DNA from: Odobenus rosmarus divergens
Lineage: Eukaryota > Chordata > Mammalia > Carnivora > Odobenidae
DNA length: 64,000 bases
NCBI RefSeq assembly: GCF_000321225.1
Contig: NW_004450302.1
Coordinates: forward strand, 3,059,394-3,123,393
Direction: 5' to 3'
Shown here: positions 56,016-64,000 of the stretch, in pieces
Numbering within the stretch: position 1 is the first letter of the stretch
Layout of the letters: each line of letters starts with the position of its first letter
Made by a program: the position numbers and the translations under genes
Notes under the pieces: model-generated
Told to the model about the DNA's origin: nothing
The model's input: the letters and a program-made list of their open reading frames with translations, nothing else
The model's database searches: none

Positions 56016-56132
56016 CACAAAGCCTAACCCTAACCTGAACCTGAACCTGAGCCTTCACCTTACTCCTGACCCTACAGCTAAAGGACTTCCCAACCCTCAC
56101 TGTAAACTAACCCCTAATCTAAACACAAACCC

Positions 56133-56330
56133 AGGGGCGCCTGGGTGGCTCAGTTTGTTAAGCGTCTGCCTTCGGCTCAGGTCATGATCCCGGGGTCCTG
56201 GGATTGAGCCCCACATCGGGCTCCCTGCTCAGCAGGAAGTCTGTTTCTCCCTCTCCCACTCCCCCTGCTTGCGTTCCCTCTCTTGCTGTGTCTCTCTCTG
56301 TCAAATAAATAAATAAATCTTAAAAAAAAA
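56133..56330 (+). mobile_element. CAN-SINE, sense, in telomere-like array
   Basis: Full-length young subtype (CTTGCGTTCCCTCTCTTGCT). Its flanking duplication is ambiguous because the target is itself repetitive. Confidence 0.94.
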
Positions 56331-56371
56331 CAAAAAAACCACACACCCAACTCCACATCTAAAATAGCCTG

Positions 56372-56584
56372 GGGGCTCCTGGGTGGCTCAGTTGGTTGGG
56401 CGTCTGCCTTCGGCTCAGGTCATGATCCCAGGGTCCTGGGATCGAGCCCCGCTTCGGGCTCCCTGCTCAGCTGGGAGCCTGCTTCTCCCTCTCCCTCTGC
56501 CTCTCCCCCCTGCTTGCGGTCTCTCTCTGTCAAATGGATAAATAAAATCTTTAAAATTAAAAAAATAATAATAAAATTTAAAAA
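56372..56584 (+). mobile_element. CAN-SINE, sense
   Basis: Full length, with a perfect 12-bp duplication TAAAATAGCCTG (56,360-56,371 and 56,585-56,596). Confidence 0.95.
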
Positions 56585-56640
56585 TAAAATAGCCTGATTC
56601 CAGCCCGTAATCCTAACATTAACCTTAACCCTTATATTAA

Positions 56641-56889
56641 CTCAGTGGCTCTCAACCAGGGGAGATTCCTACCACCGCCAGCACCACCCTCACCCGCACG
56701 CCCAAGGAAGCATTTGACAACGTCTGGAGACATTTTTTGGTTCCTACAATGGGAGTGGGAGCAGATACTATTAAAATCTAGGGGGGAGAGGCCAGGGTTG
56801 CTGCTGAACATCCTAAAAAGTACAGGGAGGCCCCCAAGATGGAATTATCCAGCTTCTCATGTCAGTAGTGCCAGGGCTGAGAAACATTG
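56641..56889 (+). mobile_element. MER20-like hAT relic, sense
   Basis: CAGTGGCTCTCAACCAGGGG, then AACGTCTGGAGACATTTTTT, GTTGCTGCTGAACATCCTAA and AGTAGTGCCAGGGCTGAGAA follow the MER20 order. The 94-codon ORF inside is chance. Confidence 0.8.
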
Positions 56890-57314
56890 CCCTAACCTTA
56901 ACCTAACCCCTAATTCTAAATTAAACTAACACTGACCCTAACTTTAAATATAACTTTACACCTAATTTCCCACACCTAACTCTAACCTAAACCTGCATCC
57001 ACACTCAGAATCTAAACCTAACTGAAACCCCAACCCTAACCCTCATCCTCACCTAGACCCTAACTACAAATCAAACCCCATCTGAACTCAACCCTAACAA
57101 CATCCAGGTGGGTAAGGGTTACTAGGATAAGAGGGGTGAGCCCAGAACCTGGTCCCACTGCTATTTCGCTTCGTTTTTCTTCACAATCAACGTGAGGTTG
57201 TTCAGACCTTTCTGGATTATGCAGGTCCTGTTTCCCCTGACCGAGCGTGGCACTGCTCATGAGCCCCTTCTCCCTGGACAACAGGGTATTAAAGGAGATG
57301 AAATTCAGACTTGG

Positions 57315-57501
57315 GGGGGGCGCCTGGGTGGCTCAGTCGGTTGAGCATCTGCCTTCGGCTCAGGTCATGGTCCCAGGGTCCTGGGATCGAGCCCCGCGTC
57401 GGGCTCCTTGCTCAGCGGGAAGCCTGCTTCTCTCTCTCCCGCTCCCCCTGCTCACTCTGTCTCTCTCTCTGTCAAAATAAATAAATAGAATCTTTAAAAA
57501 A
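57315..57501 (+). mobile_element. CAN-SINE, sense
   Basis: Full length, with a perfect 14-bp duplication AAATTCAGACTTGG (57,301-57,314 and 57,502-57,515). Confidence 0.95.
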
Positions 57502-57694
57502 AAATTCAGACTTGGTTTAACAATTAGCTACTCACCAATATACCTCAGAGGATGCTGATGGAGACGGGTAATTTAAAAAATATATATTTATATATATAAA
57601 ATGAGATTTGGGGGGAAATCTTAATAGTCATGCTAGTTAGGTGCAATATTCTTTTTTTTCAATATTCTTTTAAATTAAGAATAAGTTCAAATCT

Positions 57695-57848
57695 GTCCCC
57701 CTACTTGATCTTTAACATATCCTGAAAGTCGATAAGTCAGGCAGTATTATCCTCACCTGATAAATAAGACACAAAGGCACAGAGACGTTAAAGGCTTTGC
57801 CTAAGACCACACAGCAAGGTGGCAGAAGAGCCTCACCAAGTGGCTTGA
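57695..57848 (-). mobile_element. MIR, antisense
   Basis: Reversed MIR: AGTATTATCCTCACCTGATA, then CAAAGGCACAGAGACGTTAA and GACCACACAGCAAGGTGGCA. Confidence 0.8.
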
Positions 57849-57947
57849 TTATTTTCTACACTTAACCTTGCCTGTGGTCTCAGTTACTATTATCTCCCAT
57901 TTCCCCCCAGCTAGTGCAGATATCCATGAATCCTCAGCATTTTTTAA

Positions 57948-58108
57948 AGATTTTATTTTGTTACTTGAGAAAGAGAGCATGAGAGGGGGTAGGTTCAGAG
58001 GGAGAAGCAGACTCCCCACTGAGCAGGGAGCCTGATGCGGGACCCGACCATGGGACTCCAGGATCATGATCTGAGCCAAAGGCAGTCGATTAACTGACAG
58101 GTGCCTGT
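57948..58108 (-). mobile_element. CAN-SINE, antisense, head-truncated
   Basis: Reversed SINE whose head is cut short (GTCGATTAACTGACAGGTGC). GCATTTTTTA-type duplications flank it (57,938-57,947 and 58,109-58,118). Confidence 0.9.
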
Positions 58109-58243
58109 GCATTTTTTAGAATTTGGAATGACATCAGGAGTGCATTCAGGGTTTTCGAAAAGGAAGCAGAGCCAGTCACGAGGGTGGAATGAGAAGGATT
58201 CATTCAAATGCCCAAGTGCTCAATCACACTTTTAAAAGTTCTG

Positions 58244-58450
58244 GCTGGGGCACCAGGATGGCTCAGTCGGTGAAGGGTTGCACCCTTGATTTCAGCTCAG
58301 GTCATGATCTCAGGGTTGTGAGATCAAGCCCCTCATCAGGCTCCACGCTGACTGTGGAGCCTTCTTAAGATTCTCTTTCTCCCTCTCCTTCTGCTCCTCC
58401 CCACCTTGCTCAGGCACCGTCTCTCTCTCAAAAAAATAAATTAAAAAAAA
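58244..58450 (+). mobile_element. CAN-SINE, sense (older subtype)
   Basis: Diverged head (GGCACCAGGATGGCTCAGTC) and a body of the GACTGTGGAGCCTTCTTAAG type. Confidence 0.88.
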
Positions 58451-58458
58451 TAATAATT

Positions 58459-58490
58459 AGATAGATAGATAGATAAATAGATAGGTAAAT
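58459..58490. repeat. TAGA microsatellite
   Basis: Short TAGA array next to the A-rich SINE tail. Confidence 0.9.
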
Positions 58491-58502
58491 GTTCAGGTCT
58501 TT

Positions 58503-58589
58503 GGGGCGCCTGGCTGGCTCACTCAGGAGAGCATTGACTCTTGATCTCAGAGTCGTGAGTTCTAGCCCCATGTTGGGGTAGAGATTAGG
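58503..58589 (+). mobile_element. Short CAN-SINE, sense
   Basis: Compact form: GGGGCGCCTGGCTGGCTCAC, then GTGAGTTCTAGCCCCATGTT and GGGGTAGAGATTAGG. Confidence 0.85.
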
Positions 58590-58914
58590 GTGGGGGAAAC
58601 GCTGTGGTCCTTGAATGGTGTGGGGTGGGAGGTGGAAAGAAGGTGATCAGGTGTAGGAGCAGGTAAAAGATCTGGGCCATGGGACTGCATGTCAGGTTGA
58701 AGGGCTGACAGTGGACAGTAGAGGAATTGGTCCAGAGCCTCAGGAAGAACCAAGTACCATCCTGATCTCCCTGCATCTTCTAGAAGGTCAGTGCCTCTGC
58801 CCCGGACTCTCCCATTTCCGGAACTTGGAGCGCTGCATTTACAACCCATGAGCCTTGCAGAAGTTTGTGACAGAGCTGAGTTTACACAGGCAGGCATTAA
58901 AAAAGAAAGCAGTG

Positions 58915-59617
58915 TGCTAAGGTAGACAAGCTGTTGGGAGGGACCTGAGTGGGAGCTTCAAGGATCAAGATTGTCTAAAGCCACAGGGAAAATGTTGGAA
59001 AATTCACCTTTGCCATTGCCAGAAAGAATGATTTATGGCTTTGTTCTTTTCTTAAGCTCCCAATTTGGCTTCATATTATATCTTGTGTGAGCCTTTATTC
59101 CTGAATCTTGGCTGAACTCCTCAGGCTTAACCTATTGGCTTCAAAAATCTTGGGCAGTTGCATTACCTGTCTACCTCCTCATTACCATAGTAATTGGGTA
59201 TGTACTCCTATTTGGAATAAATGTTAGGAGTGCCTCTCCACTCAATGCCATTCATACAATCACAGATAATTATGCTAAAAATCCACAGCAGAAGAAATAT
59301 CAAGAAGAGGCCATCCCAGCATTAAAAGATACCCTATTAGTGAAGCAAACCAAATGTTCTTACGTGCAGCCAAAGAACTTTATGCCAAAACCTAAATTGT
59401 ATGTAGACTAATCCCAAGCATTTATTATAAGCTTTTGACTGAATAATTTTGACCATAATTATTTTGACTCTCTCTCTTTCTAATACCCGATACTGAAATG
59501 TAAGAAAAAGCAAGTTGAACTTCTTAGATTATGTTCCATTACTATAAATGTTCTCAAATATTAGTTATTAGTGGACGGAATAAATAAAATACTGCATTAC
59601 CTTTAACAAAAAAAAAA
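58915..59617 (+). pseudogene. PIGP: PIGP processed pseudogene
   Basis: From ATG at 58,992 the frame reads [13 protein letters not shown], then [36 protein letters not shown] and [11 protein letters not shown], recognisable as PIGP. PIGP is a small two-helix membrane subunit of the ER GPI-GlcNAc transferase that begins GPI-anchor synthesis; both hydrophobic segments are visible. The copy is dead: a Trp codon is TGA (59,088-59,090, codon 33) and one base is lost near 59,331, moving the C-terminal AAKELYAKT to another frame, which ends at TAA 59,393-59,395. The ATG-to-TAA span is 404 nt, one short of the expected 405. The parent gene has introns, and none is present here. An AATAAA signal (59,579-59,584), an A run at 59,608-59,617 and a 12-nt flanking repeat with one mismatch (58,903-58,914 and 59,620-59,631) mark L1-mediated retrocopying. 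The 3' UTR is 59,396-59,607. Confidence 0.95.
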
Positions 59618-59764
59618 GCAAGCAAGCAGTGAACCAGTGAAGGGGAGGGGTGGGTGGGAACCCAGAATAAAAAAGGCATGCACGAGAAGGAGCTAGCTGG
59701 GGAGTCCTAGGGTTAGTGATGCGTGGAGCCCTAGAATGTTGGGAAAAACCAGACATTTAGAGAT

Positions 59765-59930
59765 CAAATGCAGAGGAAAGAGCACTGGACTAGGGCCAGA
59801 AAATCTATATTTGAATCTCATCTTTGAAGCAGACTTTAGACAAGTCATTTCCCACAATTTCTCCATCTGGAAAATAAGAGGGTTAGGCCAGAACTTCAAA
59901 TCCCTCCCAAGGTTGACATTGTAGAATTCC
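59765..59930 (+). mobile_element. MIR, sense
   Basis: AGAGCACTGGACTAGGGCCA, then AAGTCATTTCCCACAATTTC and CATCTGGAAAATAAGAGGGT follow the MIR order. Confidence 0.8.
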
Positions 59931-59939
59931 TGACTCCCC

Positions 59940-61289
59940 CAGCCGCCCCCCCCCAGTCAAAAGCACCGGGTGTAAGTCTTTTTCTAGTCCTGTCTCCCCT
60001 CTGTGTGACTGAGCCAGCCTGGCCCTCCCCACTGGGCCCTTATTTGCACGTTACATTGAATTTGTGTGCTGGTGGGTCGAAGTGTCCAGTTTCTCCTGTT
60101 AGATGTGAGCCTCTGAAAGATGAAAAGTGTCTGGAACTTCCAGCTCATGGAGCCTCCACTACAGCGCTTTGCTGGCCTCCGAGGCTCTGTGAGGTCCCCA
60201 GGCAGGGATGCCTGTCCTGTCACGTGGCCTCCTCCATGCTCCCGAAGCTGCCCCTGCACCGTCTCCAGGTCCCGAGGCTGCCTGGCCCAAAGCAGAGCAT
60301 GTCGGGAGCCCTCCACAACTGCACAGTAATCCCTCTGGAGTTGGAGGCCCCCTCCACCCCAAGGAGCCGACGTTTCTTTATGAGGAGCTCTGGCCGCACC
60401 GAGTAAGATGAAAAGCTGTCTTCCCAGTGGGGTGAATTCCCTCAGACCCAAAGCAGCTGCTCCTCAAAGTCTCCAAAAAAAAAAAATTCCTCATGAATAA
60501 ATATTAAGGAAGAAATGAGGTTTCCCAAGAACAAAAGCAGAGTTGAAGAAGTTACTGAAAGAAGTTGGGATCTTTCCTCTCACAAAATATGTCGCTTACG
60601 TGTCGCCCCAGACTCTCCTTGCCAACCCCCCTCCCACTCCACTGATCCGGAGCCACATCCTGTTTCTCCCTCACATGGAAACAGGCAGCACCTAGGAGAT
60701 CATCTGCTCAGACTTTCCTTCAGAGGAAAAGAGAAACCACAAACAGCTGCCCCATGAGCCCTCCTGCCAAATTCCAGCTCAGACCGGGGATCTTGATGAC
60801 CTCATCGGTATCTGAGCTGGAACTCACTTCTCCGGAGACAGAAGGGCTGCCAGGACCCCTGCAGGTTCCCTGGAAAAAGAAGAGGCAGCATGGTGGGTTC
60901 ACGTCTGTGCCTCACCGGGCGAGGTGTGCCAAGACCTCCACCCAAGGGCTGAGCCACCACCTTGCCGGTTGGCAGCTTGGGGCGTGTCCCTCCACACCAC
61001 CACCTCCACCCTGCCCTCTTCTAAAAGCCCTTTGCTCTTCCAGTCAAAAGAGATCCCAAGTTAGAGCCTCATTCTCTCTCTTCTCTGAATGCCAATAGAA
61101 ATGCAAATATCCTCAGGAGAAAATGTGCTTCTGTGCTCAGGGATTTATCAGAACCTGTCCAGTTTTGCTGAAAGAGAAGGTATGAGAGAGCAGGAGGACC
61201 CTGGCGAGGCAGTGGAGCAAAGGGGTCCAAAGGTTCAAAGCTCCTACAAGGGCAGCGCTGGAGGGGAAAGCTTAGAACTCACATAGAAC
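59940..61289. other. Single-copy intergenic block with inverted repeat
   Basis: No gene recognised. Overlapping ORFs of up to 155 codons (about 60.0-60.45 kb) run in several frames at once, reflecting GC content. A 12-bp inverted repeat lies at 60,772-60,822. Confidence 0.45.
60772..60822. repeat. 12-bp inverted repeat, 27-nt loop
   Basis: TTCCAGCTCAGA (60,772-60,783) and TCTGAGCTGGAA (60,811-60,822) are perfect reverse complements, with CCGG/TCGG-like bases that could extend the stem inward. Confidence 0.8.
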
Positions 61290-61420
61290 AAACCCCTCTT
61301 ACTGTAGGTGAGGAGACCAAGGCCCAGAGAAGAACATCTTTCCCGGTGTCTCACAGCAAGTCTGGAGCAGAAGCTAGACCTCCAGGCTCCGGACTCAGCC
61401 CTGTGCCAGCTCCCAAGGCC
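61290..61420 (-). mobile_element. MIR, antisense
   Basis: Reversed MIR: TAGGTGAGGAGACCAAGGCC, then CAGAGAAGAACATCTTTCCC and GTCTCACAGCAAGTCTGGAG. Confidence 0.75.
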
Positions 61421-61888
61421 TGCAGTACAAAACTTGGCTGCTTCAAAGTTTTGCCAGAGCTGGCCCTTCCCCCCATCTCTGCCTCTGTCATACTTGGTTC
61501 CACCAGGGGTGACCTCTGCTCTCGGCAGTGAGCCCCTGCAAAGAAGCATGGGTGGGCAGAAAGGGGTTGGGGAGATCGGGGAATGGGGCGAAGATCTTCC
61601 TGAGGAAAGACTCTGAGAGAAGTCTGCATCTTACCTGCATGGGACTCTGTAAACCATGTTAAATCTTGGCTTAGGGTAGGGCTGTTGGCTAGTGCTTCTC
61701 TTTCTGGCCCCAAATGCCCAAAGAAAAATAGTACTACTGTCATCTTTGGATGCAAAGATTGACACACTAATCAATGATTCCTTGTCGGGACTCCTCCAAT
61801 GACACATTTCTTTCCCTCTTACCCTATAGTTGTTTTTGTAGTGGAAAAAGAATGGGATCCTAGAATCAGGCCTGCGATACGTGGGTTA
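61421..61888. other. Single-copy intergenic sequence
   Basis: No gene recognised. The opposing 102- and 138-codon ORFs lack any family signature. Confidence 0.4.
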
Positions 61889-61954
61889 AACTTAAAAAAA
61901 AATTTTTTTTAATTGTGGTAAAAGAGGTACATAACGATATTCACCATCTTCATC

Positions 61955-62158
61955 TTTTAAATTTTTTTTAGAGAGAGAGGGAGCAGGAGAGGGGGATTGG
62001 CAGGGAGGAGGGGCAGAGGGCAAGGGAAAGAGAGAATCCCAAGGAGGCTCCATGCTCAGCACGGAGCTCCACAGAGGCCCGATCTCAGGACCCTGAGATC
62101 ACAACCTGAGCAGAAATCAAGAGTCAGACACTCAACTGACTTTGGCAGCCAGGTGCCC
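61955..62158 (-). mobile_element. CAN-SINE, antisense, older
   Basis: Diverged reversed SINE ending GGCAGCCAGGTGCCCC. It lies between CCATCTTCATC at 61,944-61,954 and its second copy at 62,159-62,169. Confidence 0.85.
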
Positions 62159-62171
62159 CCATCTTCATCAT

Positions 62172-62372
62172 TTTTTAAAAAGATTTATTTATTTATTTGA
62201 AAGAGAAAGAGAGAGAACAGGGGGAGGGGCAGAGGGAGGGAGAGAATCCCAAGCAGACTCCCTACTGAGCCGGGAGCACAACATTGTGCTCCATCCCAGG
62301 ACCCCAAGATCAGGATCTGAGCCGATGCTCAAGAGTCGGATGCTCAACCGACTGAGCCACCCGGGCAGCCTC
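62172..62372 (-). mobile_element. CAN-SINE, antisense, at same target site
   Basis: Reversed SINE with a perfect 13-bp duplication CCATCTTCATCAT (62,159-62,171 and 62,373-62,385). With 61,944-61,954 there are three copies of the target sequence around two SINEs. Confidence 0.93.
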
Positions 62373-62659
62373 CCATCTTCATCATGTTTAAGTGTACAGG
62401 TCCGTAGTGTTAAGTACATGCACGTTGTCGTGCAACCAACTCCAGAAGTCTTTTCATCATGAAAAACTGAAACTCTCTACCCATTAAACCACCGAACCCC
62501 AAACTCCCCTCTCCAGCTCCTGGCAACCACCATTCTACTTTCTGTCTCTATGAATTTGACTACTCTGGGTATCTCATATAAGTGGAATGACACAGTATTT
62601 TTCTTTTTCTGACTGGCTTATTTCATTTAGTGTAATGTCCTTAAAGATTGTCCGTGTTG

Positions 62660-63406
62660 CAAAGATACAAATGTAGGGATCCGAAGGGGTACGTGCACCC
62701 CAATGTTTATAGCAGCAATGTCCGCAATAGCCAAACTGTGGAAAGAGCCAAGATGTCCATCGACAGATGAATGGATAAAGAAGATGTGGTATATATACAC
62801 AATGGAATATTATGCAGCCATCAAAAGGAATGAGATCTTGCCATTTGCAACGACGTGGATGGAACTGGAGGGTGTTATGCTGAGTGAAATAAGTCAGTCA
62901 GAGAAAGACATGTATCATATGACCTCACTGATATGAGGAATTCTTAATCTCAGGAAACAAACTGAGGGTTGCTGGAGTGGTGGGGGGTGGGGGGTGGGGG
63001 TGGCTGGGTGATAGACATTGGGTAGGGTATGTGCTATGGTGAGCACTGTGAATTGTACAAGACTGATGAATCACGGATCTGTACTTCTGAAACAAATAAT
63101 GCAATATATGTTAAGAAAAAAAAGAAGAAGAAGAAGAAGATAGCAGGAGGGGAAGAATGAAGGGGAGTAAGTCGGAGGGGGAGATGAACCATTAGAGACG
63201 ATGGACTCTGCAAAACAAACTGAGGGTTCTAGAGGGGAGGGGGGTGGGGGGATGGGTTAGCCTGGTGATGGGTATTAAAGAGGGCACATTCTGCGTGGAG
63301 CACTGGGTGTAATGCACAAACAATGAATCATGGAACACTACATCCAAAACTAATGATGTAATGTATGGTGGTTAACATAACAATAAAAAATTATTAAAAA
63401 AAAAAA
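62660..63406 (+). mobile_element. Truncated young L1 with ORF2 C-terminus (long-tail form)
   Basis: This 747-bp L1 3' end is flanked by a perfect 17-bp duplication AAAGATTGTCCGTGTTG (62,643-62,659 and 63,407-63,423). The open frame at 62,703-62,936 is the last 77 residues of L1 ORF2p, including DEWIKKMWYIYTMEYYAAIK; endonuclease and reverse transcriptase are absent. The 3' UTR has the older 3' end, an internal A/GAA-rich tract (63,115-63,140) and the added segment ending AACATAACAATAAAAAATTA. Confidence 0.97.
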
Positions 63407-63665
63407 AAAGATTGTCCGTGTTGTAGCCTGGGAAATGTAGAATTTCCTTTTTAGGGCTGAGTGATATTCCACTGTATGGTTACACTACATTTTGTTTATT
63501 CATTTATCTGTTGACGGACAGGTAGGTTGCTTGCACTTTTTGGCAATTGTGAATCATGCTTCTGTGAACAAGGGTGTGCAAATATCTCTTTGAGAACCTG
63601 CTTTTGATTCTCTTGGGTATATACCCAGAAGTGGAATTGCTGGTTCACATGGTAATTCTATTTTT

Positions 63666-63924
63666 TTTTTTTAAAGATTTTATTTATTTAATTGACAGAG
63701 AGAGAGAGAGACAGTGAGAGAGGGATCACAAGCAGGGGGAGTGGGAGAGGGAGAAGCAGGCTTCCCGCCGAGCGATGCGGGGCTCGATCCAGGGGAGAGG
63801 GTCAGAGGGAGAAGCAGGCTTCCCGCCGAGCAGGGAGCCCCATGCGGGGTTCGATCCCAGGACCCTGGGATCATGACCTGAGCCGAAGGCAGTCGCTTAA
63901 CCAACTGAGCCACCCAGGCGCCCC
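63666..63924 (-). mobile_element. CAN-SINE, antisense, with internal 58-bp duplication
   Basis: A perfect 16-bp duplication TGGTAATTCTATTTTT flanks it (63,650-63,665 and 63,925-63,940). Inside, a 28-bp block is present twice (63,746-63,773 and 63,804-63,831). The first copy has the GTGGGAGAGGGAG context, the second the GGGTCAGAGGGAG context of another SINE subtype, and a short piece is missing between. Confidence 0.95.
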
Positions 63925-64000
63925 TGGTAATTCTATTTTTAATTTTTTGAGTAACTGCAATATGATTGGCTTAAACTTTTGGGGCCTTTAGTTTGAGTAT

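Larger units (their letters stand above)
56018..57105 (+). repeat. Degenerate telomere-like CCCTAA array, interrupted
   Basis: Imperfect CCCTAA/CCTAAC units occur at about 56,018-56,132, 56,597-56,640 and 56,890-57,105. Two CAN-SINEs (56,133 and 56,372) and a MER20-like element (56,641-56,889) interrupt the array. Units vary from perfect AACCCTAACCCT to heavily altered forms, so the array is old. Confidence 0.8.
61890..64000 (-). mobile_element. Old L1 (L1M-type) 3' region, antisense, hosting four insertions
   Basis: Reversed L1 sequence appears in separated pieces: AATTGTGGTAAAAGAGGTAC, then GTTTAAGTGTACAGGTCCGT, CTGGCAACCACCATTCTACT, TGACTGGCTTATTTCATTT, GATATTCCACTGTATGG and GGTATATACCCAGAAGTGGA. 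Three CAN-SINEs and one young L1 interrupt it. It continues past the right edge. Confidence 0.85.

Noticed and set aside
55567..56100. 177-codon minus-strand ORF
   Set aside because: Its N-terminal repeats (VQVQVRVR) are translation of the telomere-like array; the remainder has no family features.
59184..59200. X-box-like ATTACCATAGTAATT
   Set aside because: It lies within PIGP-derived coding sequence of the retrocopy (second membrane segment), so the resemblance is incidental.
62703..62936. Open 77-codon frame as a host gene
   Set aside because: It is the C-terminal end of L1 ORF2p in a truncated element; it lacks the catalytic domains.
1..64000. CRISPR array, operon, phage or bacterial system
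   Set aside because: Repeat content, CpG island and splice structure are mammalian; repeated units are SINEs, not spaced direct repeats.

Overview
The window is nuclear DNA from a carnivoran mammal, most likely a non-canid caniform (bear, seal or mustelid type). Two repeat families show this: more than thirty tRNA-derived CAN-SINEs, recognised by the head GCGCCTGGGTGGCTCAG, a CT-rich body and an AAATAAA tail, and several young carnivore-type L1 3' ends with intact target-site duplications (TSDs). The canid-specific SINEC_Cf head is not seen. Nothing prokaryotic, organellar or plasmid-like is present.

The only functional protein-coding sequence I can support is the first coding exon of SKAP1 (minus strand, 13,542-13,587). 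It encodes MQAVALPEEIRWLME plus one base and ends at a GT donor. It lies in a CpG island (about 13.05-14.17 kb) with GC boxes, an ETS site and a GCC-repeat 5' leader. Positions 1-13,541 are therefore SKAP1 intron 1, and 14.2-64 kb lies upstream of SKAP1. In human and mouse the upstream neighbour of SKAP1 is the 3' (HOXB1) end of the HOXB cluster. If that order holds here, the right-hand 50 kb is the SKAP1-HOXB1 intergenic interval, where regulatory DNA rather than coding DNA is expected. Several repeat-free blocks with clustered factor sites (about 16.0-17.4, 22.7-23.0, 29.0-29.8, 36.3-36.5 and 39.5-39.8 kb) are candidate enhancers.

One clear retrocopy lies in the intergenic part: a PIGP processed pseudogene (58,915-59,617, plus strand). 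It is intronless, has a polyadenylation signal, A tail and flanking repeat, and is disabled by an in-frame TGA and a one-base deletion.

The rest is layered repeats: old L1, L2, MIR, MER5A-like and MER20-like relics and an MLT1-type LTR, overlaid by CAN-SINEs and young truncated L1s, many with exact TSDs. Features needing a second look are a 184-bp templated duplication inserted in an old L1 (2.1 and 3.5 kb), a perfect 32-bp inverted repeat with a 5-nt loop (18.7 kb), target sites hit twice (4.1 and 62 kb), a degenerate telomere-like CCCTAA array split by a MER20-like copy (56-57 kb), a 47-bp L1 tail-only insertion (51.85 kb), a rearranged SINE (63.7 kb), and L1 copies recording the addition of a new 3' end. 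Family names for old repeats come from recognition by eye and were not checked against a library.
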